A DNA stretch of 64,000 bases from contig DJHJ01000014.1 in assembly GCA_002433055.1 (NCBI GenBank), positions 124,001-188,000 of the forward strand, read 5' to 3'. The stretch comes from Acidobacteriia bacterium UBA6623. GTDB taxonomy: Bacteria > Acidobacteriota > Terriglobia > Bryobacterales > UBA6623. The position numbers and the translations under genes are program-made. The notes beneath the pieces are model-generated. The model saw only the letters and a list, made by a program, of their open reading frames with translations, ran no database searches and was not told the DNA's origin. Position 1 is the stretch's first letter, and each line of letters begins with the position of its first letter. This document shows, one piece after another, positions 18,272-27,160 of this stretch.

Positions 18272-19645
18272 GTGAAACCGACCCCCTTGTTGATTGCCCT
18301 AGGCCTTTTCATCATCCTTGCCGGATTCGTATACTACACAAGCAAAACCCCATCGGATGTAGACGATGAAAGTCAGCCAATTCTACAGATAGAGACAAAT
18401 GAGATTCAAAGTATCACCATCTTGAGACCGGGGTACGACTCCATCACAATCCGACAAAATGAGGAATCGGGATGGGTTTTTGGAAATCCTCATAACGCCA
18501 TACGGACTGACACAGCGGCTGCAAACATGATAGCGACCAACTTAACCGAGTTGAGTGCCGATCGAATTGTCGAAGAGAATGTAGACGAATGGGACCTTTT
18601 TGGACTTCAAGAGTCTGGCACTTTGCGGTTAGATGCGACAGTTGGTGAGGGCAGGAGTTATGCCGTCGTTTTCGGCGATGACACACCAACAGGGTCAGGT
18701 GTATTCGTGCGTTTAGAAGGTGACCCTCGATTGTTTACGGTTCCCGGTCATGTAAAAAACGGTTTTGGGAAAGAGGTTTTCGATCTACGAGACAAACAAC
18801 TGTTGCAGGTAGCAGGTGATACGGTTTCTTCAGTGGTGCTGAGCGGCAGCAAAAAAAGTATCGAGTTTGGAAAGACGAGTGCTGGTGACTGGCAAATCGT
18901 TAAACCCCAGATATTGCGTGCTGATAACTACGTTATTAATGACTTGGTGCGTACTGTTAGCAATGTGGAAATGACAGCGGTGCTTGAGGATGCCACGGGA
19001 TCGAACAGGAGATATTCTTTTAAGCGACCTATGGCTTCAGTTGAAATTATTGACGAAAAAGGACCACACACTCTCACAGTTGTTCAGGAGCGAGGCGGTG
19101 ATGAAAAGTACTACGCCAAGAGCTCGGATACTGTTGGTACTTTCGAGGTTTCTTCAGCGGTGACGTCAAGCTTGGAGAAAACCCTGGACGATTTTCGCAA
19201 CAAGAAATTATTTGATTTTGGCTTTAAGAATATAGCCAATCTTGATGTACGAGACGACGGAACCAATCTTCAAATACAAAAACAGGGAGACACTTGGAGA
19301 CTGATTTCCCAGAACAATAGAGAGTTGACCTCGGTGAAGGTGCAGGCACTAATTGACAAGTTACGTAATTTAACGGCAACAGCTTACCCTTCTGATCGCG
19401 CCGCTGATTTTGTTCGGTATGACCTTACTAAGCCCGTCGTTGAAGTCAAAGTTACAACCGAGGAAGGGACTGTAGATGAAGTGATTGCCAATTTTTCAAG
19501 AAAAGACAAAGCGTACGCTGCACGAAAAGGACAGTCAAGCATTTACGAAGTGGAAGTAGCTACCCTCAAGCAGATTCAAACAGCCATATCAGATGTCCTC
19601 ACACCAACAGAAGAATCCCCTCCATCCGACGAGGTTGCGGAGTGA
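18272..19645 (+). CDS. DUF4340 domain protein
   Basis: A 457-residue protein anchored by an N-terminal membrane segment (about residues 5-23) and otherwise periplasmic, with repeated beta-rich modules of the DUF4340 type (ESGWVFGNPHNAIRTDTAAANMIATNLTELSADRIVEE is the region of the first module). The start is GTG, supported by a strong GGAGGAG 5 bases upstream. DUF4340 genes commonly follow GldG-like genes in this arrangement; that and the 24-base gap tie it to the ABC system. Its function is not known. The C-terminus is acidic and Pro-rich. Confidence 0.87.
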   Translation: MKPTPLLIALGLFIILAGFVYYTSKTPSDVDDESQPILQIETNEIQSITILRPGYDSITIRQNEESGWVFGNPHNAIRTDTAAANMIATNLTELSADRIVEENVDEWDLFGLQESGTLRLDATVGEGRSYAVVFGDDTPTGSGVFVRLEGDPRLFTVPGHVKNGFGKEVFDLRDKQLLQVAGDTVSSVVLSGSKKSIEFGKTSAGDWQIVKPQILRADNYVINDLVRTVSNVEMTAVLEDATGSNRRYSFKRPMASVEIIDEKGPHTLTVVQERGGDEKYYAKSSDTVGTFEVSSAVTSSLEKTLDDFRNKKLFDFGFKNIANLDVRDDGTNLQIQKQGDTWRLISQNNRELTSVKVQALIDKLRNLTATAYPSDRAADFVRYDLTKPVVEVKVTTEEGTVDEVIANFSRKDKAYAARKGQSSIYEVEVATLKQIQTAISDVLTPTEESPPSDEVAE

Positions 19646-19787
19646 GACGGATGGATTCTTTCTCTGTACATAAGGCCACCCGCTCCCGGGTTAGGCAATT
19701 CGTAGATAGCTACAAGAATAGAAAACATGGCCTGGCTACCAGAACGTAGCGTTGTCTAGATACATTCTGGTCGGTCTTGGGACAAGG

Positions 19788-21257
19788 CTATGCGAGAATT
19801 TGATTCAGTACCTGGCCCGAAACATCAGTCAAACGAAACTGCCGGCCGTTGTATTTGTAGGTTAGACGTTCGTGATCAAGTCCGAGCAGATGAAGTATGG
19901 TTGCGTGCAAGTCATTAACCGAAACAGGATTATGCTCTGCTTTGTGGCCTAGCTCGTCCGATTCGCCGTAGGATACGCCTCCCTTAATGCCTCCACCAGC
20001 CATCCAGGTTGTGAAACAGTGTGGATTGTGGTCGCGGCCAGGCTTCATAGAACCAATCTGAGAAACCGGCGCACGTCCAAATTCACCACCCCAGACGATC
20101 AGTGTGTCATTCAGCATGCCTTGTTGCTCAAGATCAGTGAGTAAGGCTGCCATCGGCTGATCAGTTTCAAGAGCGAATTGTTTGTGATTGCCGTAAAGAT
20201 CGATGTGGCCGTCCCAGGAGCGTTGGTTTTCCATACCTCCTGAGTAGATTTGAACGAAACGTACTCCGCGTTCGATCAATCGTCGCGCCGTCAGGCACTG
20301 TCGTGCAATATGACCGCAATGTTCTTCGTTGAGGCCATAAAGATTCTGGATATGTTTAGGTTCACGTTCCACATCCAGTGCTTCCGGTGCTGCCATTTGC
20401 ATGCGGTAGGCCAGCTCAAAACTCTCGATACGGGCTGCAAGTTCAGCCTCATGTGGATGCTTTTTCATGTCATGGTTGTTGAGTCGTGCCATCAAGTCTA
20501 ATTGCGCCCTTTGTTGCAGATCTGTTGTTTGAGGCAGGCGTTTAAGGTTTTGAATGGGATCACCTTTTGGCTGCAACCAAGTGCCTTGGTATGCGCCGGG
20601 AAGAAATCCAGCACTCCAGTTGTTTGCATACCCTTTCGGTAGTCCACGGCCTTTAGGATCAGACATAACCACAAATCCAGGCAGATTACTACTCTCGCTC
20701 CCTAACCCATAAGTTACCCAGGAGCCCAGGCAGGGGTGTCCCATTTGAACCTGTCCACTGTTGATCATGAACAGAGCCGGTGCGTGATTGTTGGAACTGG
20801 AATACCCAGAGTGTATAAAGGCCATTTTGTCGACGTGTTCGCCGAGGTGCGGGAAAATCTCCGACACCATTTTTCCACTTTCGCCACGAGGTGAGAAGTT
20901 AAATGGCGATTTCATTAATGTCCCTACTTGGTCGGCAAAAAAGCCTGTAAATTTGTCGTAACCTTCGTACTCTTTGCCGTGGTAGTTTGCCAGTGCGGGC
21001 TTGTAGTCCCAGGTGTCAATGTGACTCGGTCCGCCATTGATAAAGAGCCAAATTACACGTTTGACCTTTGGGCTAAAGTGAGGCACCTGAGCTGCCAGTG
21101 GATTGAGTAAGCGTTTTCTAGGTGGCGCTGCGGTCAGAAGCTTCTCATCACCCAAAAGACCTACCATTCCGAGCATACCTAAGCCCATTCCAGAACGTTC
21201 CAGTAGGGCACGTCTAGACAAAAGTTCTGGTGTAGAGCGGGAATAAGAAAAACTCAT
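19788..21257 (-). CDS. DUF1501 family Tat-exported protein, without PSD1 partner
   Basis: A third DUF1501 protein (489 residues), with LFINGGPSHIDTWDYKP, HAPALFMINSGQ, GSWVTYGLGSES, IVWGGEFGRAP and RDHNPHCFTTWMAGGG. The N-terminal SRRALLERSGMGLGMLGM is a twin-arginine signal. It differs from the two copies at 3.4-9 kb in detail (DTWDYKP for DLYDPKP, extra residues in the middle), marking it as another subfamily. No PSD1 gene is next to it: the ABC operon converges from the left and the VWFA gene diverges on the right, so it appears to be a single-gene unit. Confidence 0.9.
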   Translation of the reverse strand: MSFSYSRSTPELLSRRALLERSGMGLGMLGMVGLLGDEKLLTAAPPRKRLLNPLAAQVPHFSPKVKRVIWLFINGGPSHIDTWDYKPALANYHGKEYEGYDKFTGFFADQVGTLMKSPFNFSPRGESGKMVSEIFPHLGEHVDKMAFIHSGYSSSNNHAPALFMINSGQVQMGHPCLGSWVTYGLGSESSNLPGFVVMSDPKGRGLPKGYANNWSAGFLPGAYQGTWLQPKGDPIQNLKRLPQTTDLQQRAQLDLMARLNNHDMKKHPHEAELAARIESFELAYRMQMAAPEALDVEREPKHIQNLYGLNEEHCGHIARQCLTARRLIERGVRFVQIYSGGMENQRSWDGHIDLYGNHKQFALETDQPMAALLTDLEQQGMLNDTLIVWGGEFGRAPVSQIGSMKPGRDHNPHCFTTWMAGGGIKGGVSYGESDELGHKAEHNPVSVNDLHATILHLLGLDHERLTYKYNGRQFRLTDVSGQVLNQILA

Positions 21258-21418
21258 CTCCTGTACATTGTTGCACAGTCACAACTCACGAAAGCTGTCT
21301 GTCGTGATTCCGGCAAACTTGCTGTACGTCTTAATGGTGCCACCTTGCATCAATGTGCCAAGACGAATCAACAACGGTCTGGTTTAGGTTTCGTTAGAAT
21401 AGCGAGTAGTTCGCAATT

Positions 21419-22450
21419 ATGATCAAGAGTGTTACATGGTTGGGTCTGGGATTGTGTGGTTTCCTTGGAGCTCAGGCAGTCGAACAGTCGACCGAAGAGC
21501 CAATCCGGGTAGATGTTAATGTCGTCAATGTTCCAGTGACGGTTAGTGATCCCAAGGGCAGATTTATTGTTGATCTATTTAAGAACGATTTCGAAGTGCT
21601 TGAAGACGGTCAACCGGTCGCAATTCGATACTTTACGAAGATTGTTGACAAAGATCCGGATACTCCTCCTCTGCATGTAGGTTTTTTGATTGATCTCAGC
21701 AACACAGCACGAGTTTACTACAAGAGCTACCGAAACTCGATCGGCGATCTTGCCTACATGCTCGTGCCGGAAGGGGGCAATCATAAAGGTTTCCTAATGG
21801 GGTACCACACGGAAGTTGATTTGTTGGTCAAAATGACCAAAGATCCCTATCCCATTTCGCAGCGCATGGAAAATCTCAAGCACGGTGGAGGTAGCTCGAT
21901 GCTGGATGCAGCCTACAGGGCTTGTACCGAACAGTTAGCCTCTGGCACTTACCAGGGAGCTGGTGAGCCAAGAAAAGCCCTAGTGATTGTAGGAGACGGG
22001 CATGATAACGCGTCCAAGCGCACTGTTGAATCAGTTATTGCAGCGGCACAGCGGGAACAAGTAACCATCTATGCTGTAAGTACTGTTGCCTGGGGGTTTC
22101 ATGAGTCTGAAGAGAAGCACCTCAGGCAGCTTGCTCGTGCTACTGGTGGGCGGGTGGTGCAACCAATGGAAGATGTGCACGCGGACGTCCAGGGTTTTCT
22201 CTCAAAACCACAGGATGCGGGAAACTATGCTCGTCAAGTTGGTACTGGCGAATATGCAAGGGCACAACTACAATCACTCTACAAGGCGATTTTGGATGTG
22301 TCTGGAGCGGTAGAGAGTCAGTACATTCTGGGATACGCGCCACCAAAACCGTTCAGTGATGGTAGCTTTCGTCGCATTAAGGTGAAGGTCAATATCGATG
22401 CTGATGTTGAGATCAACCATCGCCAAGGGTATTATCCACCGGGCAATTAA
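21419..22450 (+). CDS. VWFA-related acidobacterial domain protein
   Basis: A 343-residue secreted protein with a signal-like N-terminus (VTWLGLGLCGFLGAQA), a short beta-rich lead-in (VDVNVVNVPVTVSDPKGRF, then LFKNDFEVLEDG) and a von Willebrand factor A domain from about residue 80. The metal-site loop reads DLSNT, a variant of DxSxS; the second site is in GGGSSMLDA. The C-terminus ends with YILGYAPPKP and INHRQGYYPP, as usual for this acidobacterial family. It is one of the best taxonomic clues in the window. No co-directional neighbour lies close enough to suggest an operon partner; function is probably adhesion or complex assembly, unproven. Confidence 0.9.
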   Translation: MIKSVTWLGLGLCGFLGAQAVEQSTEEPIRVDVNVVNVPVTVSDPKGRFIVDLFKNDFEVLEDGQPVAIRYFTKIVDKDPDTPPLHVGFLIDLSNTARVYYKSYRNSIGDLAYMLVPEGGNHKGFLMGYHTEVDLLVKMTKDPYPISQRMENLKHGGGSSMLDAAYRACTEQLASGTYQGAGEPRKALVIVGDGHDNASKRTVESVIAAAQREQVTIYAVSTVAWGFHESEEKHLRQLARATGGRVVQPMEDVHADVQGFLSKPQDAGNYARQVGTGEYARAQLQSLYKAILDVSGAVESQYILGYAPPKPFSDGSFRRIKVKVNIDADVEINHRQGYYPPGN

Positions 22451-22634
22451 ACTCTGGTTGAACCATCTACAATTGGACACATTCGCTGATTTCGAATACT
22501 GTAGTATTTCCATTCCTCATTCAATTGTTATATAGGTCCCGCTTGTCAGCTTTATGTTGATCTGGCAAACTAAGTGTCTGATTGCGTGGCCGTCATTTTA
22601 GGAAGGTCTGCAGCATAGATGATTTAGGAGAGGA

Positions 22635-22853
22635 ATGTCGAAGGAAGAAGGAATTGAAGTTACCGGCACCGTTGTGGAAAAGCACCCAGGTGGCATTTTT
22701 AGTGTAGAGCTGGACGACAAACACAAGGTCCTAGCGCAGATTGCAGGAAAGTTAAGGAAGCATCGTATCCGTATTCTAACGGGAGACCGCGTTCAGCTGG
22801 AACTTTCCCCTTATGATCTAACACGGGGACGAATCACATATCGCTACCGCTAG
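22635..22853 (+). CDS. infA: Translation initiation factor IF-1
   Basis: A 72-residue OB-fold protein that binds the 30S A site during initiation. It begins [20 protein letters not shown] and contains the family's [20 protein letters not shown] and [15 protein letters not shown] blocks at full length. The ribosome site AGGAGAGG lies just before the ATG. It stands alone here, not beside rpmJ, secY or ribosomal protein genes as in many bacteria. It may therefore be a second copy; the rest of the genome is needed to know. Confidence 0.95.
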   Translation: MSKEEGIEVTGTVVEKHPGGIFSVELDDKHKVLAQIAGKLRKHRIRILTGDRVQLELSPYDLTRGRITYRYR

Positions 22854-22987
22854 ATTACTTCGTCTTTGCCAGATGTAGAGCTTCGACGGCAACTGTCGGA
22901 GACTGTGTAGCTAGTGTCAGGGACGACATAGAACTTGAATGCTGGCACTCTGTGAGTCGCTCGATTGTTTCTAGGTAGGAGATTTTC

Positions 22988-23749
22988 ATGTCAGCAAATC
23001 CTCCTTTTAGAATTGATGGCCGGAAGGCTCTGGTCACCGGTGGAGCCAGCGGTATTGGTGAAAAAACCGTACGAGTATTACATCAAGCCGGTGCTTCCGT
23101 TGTTATTGCAGATCTTAATCTGGAAGCTGCTGAGGCTCTTGCCGCCGATTTGGGGGAGAATGCTACTTCCATACAGGTGGACCTGGTTGATCCTGACTCT
23201 GTCGCACATCTTTTTGGGTCACTCGACAGACTTGATATTCTTGTCAACAATGCGGGTATTGCCCATGTCGGAAATGTGGAAGAAACTGAACTTGAAGATT
23301 GGAAGCGGGTTTTCGATCTCAATGTGAACGGATTATTTCTGGCCACCAAATATGCTTTTCCATTGTTGCTTGCTTCCGGACGTGGTTCGATCGTCAACAT
23401 TGCTTCAGTGGCGGGTCTGGTCGCGGTGGGTCGTAGAGCAGCCTACTCTGCGTCGAAAGGTGCTGTGATAGCTTTTACACGTCAACTGGCTGGTGATTAT
23501 GCGAAGCAAGTACGAGTAAATTGCATATGTCCTGGGACCGTGCACACTCCGTTCGTCGAGGGGTATCTCGAGAAATTTCACAAATTAGAGAAGGATGAAG
23601 TGCGTAAACAACTTCACGCTCGCCAACCTGTGGGACGTATGGGCAAGCCCGAGGAAATTGCCCACTTAGCCCTCTACATGTGCTCGGATGAAGCTGAATA
23701 TATGCAAGGAGCGGTGGTTGCAATAGATGGCGGCTGGACTGCACTTTAG
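22988..23749 (+). CDS. SDR family NAD(P)-dependent oxidoreductase
   Basis: A 253-residue classical short-chain dehydrogenase. The cofactor motif TGGASGIGE is at residues 17-25, NNAG at about 86-89, the catalytic Ser in NIASVAG and the YSASK active site at about residues 151-155. An acidic residue after the second strand (IADLNLE) suggests NAD rather than NADP preference. A good ribosome site (TAGGAG) precedes the ATG by 6 bases. The next gene is a sugar-type binding lipoprotein, which hints at sugar or polyol oxidation, but the substrate is unknown. Confidence 0.9.
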   Translation: MSANPPFRIDGRKALVTGGASGIGEKTVRVLHQAGASVVIADLNLEAAEALAADLGENATSIQVDLVDPDSVAHLFGSLDRLDILVNNAGIAHVGNVEETELEDWKRVFDLNVNGLFLATKYAFPLLLASGRGSIVNIASVAGLVAVGRRAAYSASKGAVIAFTRQLAGDYAKQVRVNCICPGTVHTPFVEGYLEKFHKLEKDEVRKQLHARQPVGRMGKPEEIAHLALYMCSDEAEYMQGAVVAIDGGWTAL

Positions 23750-23780
23750 GGTGAAAGTTGACGGAGTGGATTATGAAACT

Positions 23781-23808
23781 TTGGAACTCTCGTGAAGAAT
23801 CCTATAAA
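23781..23808 (+). promoter_or_regulatory. Candidate sigma-70 promoter for the binding-protein gene
   Basis: TTGGAA (23781-23786) and TATAAA (23803-23808) are 16 bases apart and lie about 60 bases upstream of the ATG at 23870. The -10 box matches consensus in 5 of 6 positions and the -35 box in 4 of 6. Assigned by eye only. Confidence 0.3.
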
Positions 23809-23869
23809 ATCTAGAATTGCTTGAGGTAACCGACCTCTCTCATTGCCTTTTGTGGGCTTGAGGTTTTCA

Positions 23870-24847
23870 ATGATGCATACCCGTAGAAGATGTTGGCCAC
23901 TCCTTGCTCTCGCAGTTCTGGCCACCTTTGTTATCTGTGCTTGTGGTCAGTCCGATAGGACTCGTATTGGAGTTATCCCCAAGGCAGTAGCTCATGTTTT
24001 TTGGAAAAGTGTGCATGCAGGTGCAATTGCTGCTGGCCGTGAAGCTGACGTAGACATCGAATGGAAAGGCCCACCTACGGAAACTGATTTTTCAAGACAG
24101 ATTGAAATTGTTGATTCAATGATTAATGCTCGTGTAGATGGGATTGTTCTAGCGCCTACTGAGGCTACCGCACTGAGTACAGTAGTCGAGCGTGCCAATA
24201 GACAAGGCATACCTGTAACCATTTTTGATTCGGCGATCAATACCGACAAGTATGTTTCCTTTGTGTCGACAAACAATTACGATGCAGGAGTTTTGGCGGC
24301 CCGTCAATTGGCAAAATTACTTAACTCCAAGGGTCGCGTTATTGTGGTTAAAATGGTTCCTGGTAGTGCTTCGACGACGCAGCGCGAAAAAGGGTTTGAA
24401 GAAACTCTTACCCGTGAGTTCCCTGGGGTTCAGATTCTGGCTGAGCAGTACTGTATGGCAGATCGTGCACGTGCCCTGGCGGTTTCAGAAAACATGCTAA
24501 CCGCTCATCCGAATGTAGATGGTATGTTTGCTTCTGCTGAACCAGCTACGATTGGTGCTGCCAAGGCGTTGCGCAGTAGAGGGTTAGATGGAAGAGTAAG
24601 ACTAGTGGGGTTTGATTTCTCCGATACGATTGAAAAAGATCTCAGAGATGGAGCAATAGATGCGTTGGTCGTTCAAGACCCTTTCAACATTGGGTACGAG
24701 GCAGTCAAAACAATAGTTGCCAAAATCGGAGGGAAAACCCCCAAAAAACGCATTGATTCTCCAGCGACGGTTGTCACACTTGATAATCTTGCCGACCCAA
24801 CTATTGATGCGCTTGTACATCCAGACCTGGACAAGTATCTGCCGTGA
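23870..24847 (+). CDS. Substrate-binding lipoprotein of ABC sugar type (Peripla_BP_4)
   Basis: A two-lobe periplasmic binding protein of the ribose/RbsB class: IGVIPKAVAHVFWKSVHAGAIAAGREADVDIEW at the start of the mature part, the VDGIVLAPTEATAL block and VRLVGFDFSDTIEKDLRDGAIDALVVQDPFNIGY near the end. The start is set at ATG 23870, with GAGG 8 bases upstream, rather than the TTG at 23843. The signal ends FVICACGQS, a plausible lipobox. No permease or ATPase gene is adjacent, so it is an orphan that must use subunits encoded elsewhere or act as a sensor. It overlaps the following small gene by 4 bases. Confidence 0.88.
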   Translation: MMHTRRRCWPLLALAVLATFVICACGQSDRTRIGVIPKAVAHVFWKSVHAGAIAAGREADVDIEWKGPPTETDFSRQIEIVDSMINARVDGIVLAPTEATALSTVVERANRQGIPVTIFDSAINTDKYVSFVSTNNYDAGVLAARQLAKLLNSKGRVIVVKMVPGSASTTQREKGFEETLTREFPGVQILAEQYCMADRARALAVSENMLTAHPNVDGMFASAEPATIGAAKALRSRGLDGRVRLVGFDFSDTIEKDLRDGAIDALVVQDPFNIGYEAVKTIVAKIGGKTPKKRIDSPATVVTLDNLADPTIDALVHPDLDKYLP

Positions 24848-25086
24848 TAGGCAACGCAACAGAGCATGTTTGTCAAGCTTGCGGTGCTCAGCTAGAAGTG
24901 CAGGTTCGGTTCCGTGGCAAAGTTGTTTGGCAAGTCGATTCAGTCACCTCAGATTTCGGGACCTGCGAACCTGAGCTGCGAGGTGATTATGGTGACCCCA
25001 GACTAATTTGCTCAGCCGATGCTCTACACACCACTGGATTTTTTCTCATTGACGGTGAAATTCAACCAGAACAAGCAGGCAAATGA
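24844..25086 (+). CDS. Small Cys-containing hypothetical protein
   Basis: An 80-residue reading frame starting with GTG inside the stop region of the binding-protein gene (4-base overlap), which suggests coupled translation. It contains HVCQACGAQL near the start and CSADALH near the end; these CxxC and single C/H positions might bind zinc, although a full ribbon is not evident. No known family was recognised. The overlap, the normal-looking codon use and the short gap to the upstream gene support it; there is no homology evidence. Confidence 0.5.
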   Translation: MIGNATEHVCQACGAQLEVQVRFRGKVVWQVDSVTSDFGTCEPELRGDYGDPRLICSADALHTTGFFLIDGEIQPEQAGK

Positions 25087-25115
25087 ACTACTACGATGAT
25101 GTCCTATCCTGTAAC

Positions 25116-27044
25116 TTAGGCAGGTGATGGCTCGCTACCTTCTGACAAGCCAGGGACATCTGAGCCTGTTGACGTCTCAGGAGTTACTGCCTCTTGATCA
25201 GGGGTATCGGATTCCTCTTCGGGTTCGGGAGGAGTGGGTATATCCGGCAATTCTCGTCCTTCTACTAGTGCAAGTACCTGGTCGCCATCTATTACCTCGC
25301 GCTCAAGAAGGGCTTCGGCGATACGAACCAGTGCATCAGAATTTTCTGTGATGATCTTCTTAGCTCGATCGTAGGCCGAAGTGACAAGGTTGCTAACCTC
25401 AGTATCAATTTTAATTGCTGTCGCTTCACTATAGTCACGATGCTGAGCAATCTCACGGCCGAGAAATATTTGCTCGTCTTTCTTGCCAAATGTTAATGGA
25501 CCTATGGAGCTCATGCCCCATTCACAAACCATCTGATGGGCCATTTCGGTGGCCTGTTTGATGTCGTTGCCAGCACCGGTCGTAACGTGTTCAAGAAATA
25601 GCTCCTCGGCGACACGGCCACCCATCAGAATCGTCAACCTACCCTTGAGAAAATCAAGCTCATAGGTGTGTTTATCTACCAGAGGCAACTGCATGGTCAC
25701 CCCCAATGCTGCTCCACGCGGAATGATTGTCACTTTATGCAGGGGGTCGGCATCGCCTACTAGAGCGGCCACAAGAGCATGACCTGCTTCGTGGTAAGCT
25801 GTGTTCTTTTTCTCCTCATCCGTGAGCATCATGGACCGTCTTTCGGCGCCCATCAGCACCTTGTCCTTGGCAAGCTCGAAGTCGTGCATCGTAACAACTT
25901 TTCTGTTCTGGCGTGCTGCGAATAAAGCGCCTTCATTGACCATATTGGCAAGGTCAGCACCAGAGAAACCTGGTGTTCCACGTGCCAACACATTTAGGTC
26001 GACATCTGTAGCAAGGGGTATTTTTTTTGTGTGGACACCAAGAATGCCAGCACGCCCGCGGACATCTGGGCGATTAACAACGACGCGACGGTCAAAACGT
26101 CCCGGTCTCAGCAATGCTGGATCCAGTACATCGGGGCGATTTGTCGCTGCGATCAAGATGACTCCCTCGTTCGAATCGAAACCGTCCATTTCAACTAGGA
26201 GCTGGTTGAGGGTCTGTTCGCGTTCATCGTGACCGCCACCTAGACCGGCACCACGATGACGCCCTACAGCATCGATTTCATCTATGAATATGATGCAAGG
26301 AGCACTTTTTTTGCCTTGTTCGAACAAATCGCGCACGCGACTGGCACCAACGCCAACGAACATCTCGACAAAATCAGAACCTGAAATCGAGAAAAACGGG
26401 GCATCTGCCTCCCCTGCTACTGCTCGCGCCAACAAAGTTTTCCCAGTTCCAGGAGAACCCACCAGCAGTACACCTTTTGGGATACGACCTCCAAGTTGTT
26501 GGAATTTCTGAGGCTCACGCAGAAATTCTATGACCTCCTGAAGTTCTTCCTTTGCTTCCTCTGCTCCCGCTACGTCCTCAAAAGTTACCTTTTTCTGTTG
26601 ACTAGTTAACAGTCGAGCACGACTTTTACCAAAGCTAAGGGCCTTATTGCCGCCTGCTTGCATCTGTCGCATCATGAAGATCCAGAAGCCGACCAAAAGA
26701 AGAAAAGGTGACGCATTGATCAGGAAGCTGAGCCACGCCGGCGTACTAGACTCTTTAACTTCAATGGTGACTCCATTGTCCTGTAGCACATTGATAATAT
26801 CGGGGTAATCGGAAGGTAAAACGGTCTTGAGAGTCTCATTGCCGCTGCGGAATTTTCCAGCTACCTGGATGGAGTTTGTGATTGTGACAGATTCGACGTT
26901 ACCCGACTGCACCTCTTTGTAGAACTCTGTGAATGTGAGATTCTTTTCGCCTGCGGTGCCACCAGTTTGCACCACACGCCATAGCAGCACGGCAGTGCAT
27001 AACATCACCACCCAGAAAACAGCCGTTTTAACTGTGGGATTCAC
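25116..27044 (-). CDS. ftsH: ATP-dependent zinc metalloprotease FtsH
   Basis: Membrane-bound AAA+ protease that degrades misfolded and regulatory membrane proteins. Two membrane segments flank a periplasmic part (about residues 5-20 and 88-110). The AAA domain shows Walker A GSPGTGKT near residue 195, Walker B IIFIDEID and the RPGRFDR arginine-finger block. The protease site HEAGH is near residue 416, with a distal Asp in the later helical part. GTG 27044 ([11 protein letters not shown]) is preferred to ATG 27110, because AAAGGA precedes it and family members start there; that gives 642 residues. It lies downstream of tilS in the common tilS-ftsH order. Confidence 0.95.
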   Translation of the reverse strand: MNPTVKTAVFWVVMLCTAVLLWRVVQTGGTAGEKNLTFTEFYKEVQSGNVESVTITNSIQVAGKFRSGNETLKTVLPSDYPDIINVLQDNGVTIEVKESSTPAWLSFLINASPFLLLVGFWIFMMRQMQAGGNKALSFGKSRARLLTSQQKKVTFEDVAGAEEAKEELQEVIEFLREPQKFQQLGGRIPKGVLLVGSPGTGKTLLARAVAGEADAPFFSISGSDFVEMFVGVGASRVRDLFEQGKKSAPCIIFIDEIDAVGRHRGAGLGGGHDEREQTLNQLLVEMDGFDSNEGVILIAATNRPDVLDPALLRPGRFDRRVVVNRPDVRGRAGILGVHTKKIPLATDVDLNVLARGTPGFSGADLANMVNEGALFAARQNRKVVTMHDFELAKDKVLMGAERRSMMLTDEEKKNTAYHEAGHALVAALVGDADPLHKVTIIPRGAALGVTMQLPLVDKHTYELDFLKGRLTILMGGRVAEELFLEHVTTGAGNDIKQATEMAHQMVCEWGMSSIGPLTFGKKDEQIFLGREIAQHRDYSEATAIKIDTEVSNLVTSAYDRAKKIITENSDALVRIAEALLEREVIDGDQVLALVEGRELPDIPTPPEPEEESDTPDQEAVTPETSTGSDVPGLSEGSEPSPA

Positions 27045-27160
27045 AGTAAAAGTTCCTTTCGTCGTAACACTCTCGAGACAATCCGCTGTCCAGAGAGCCG
27101 TTGTAGGCACTTACGTTCTTTAGACGTCCAGAGTGCCCGTATGGATTCAAATAATTTACT

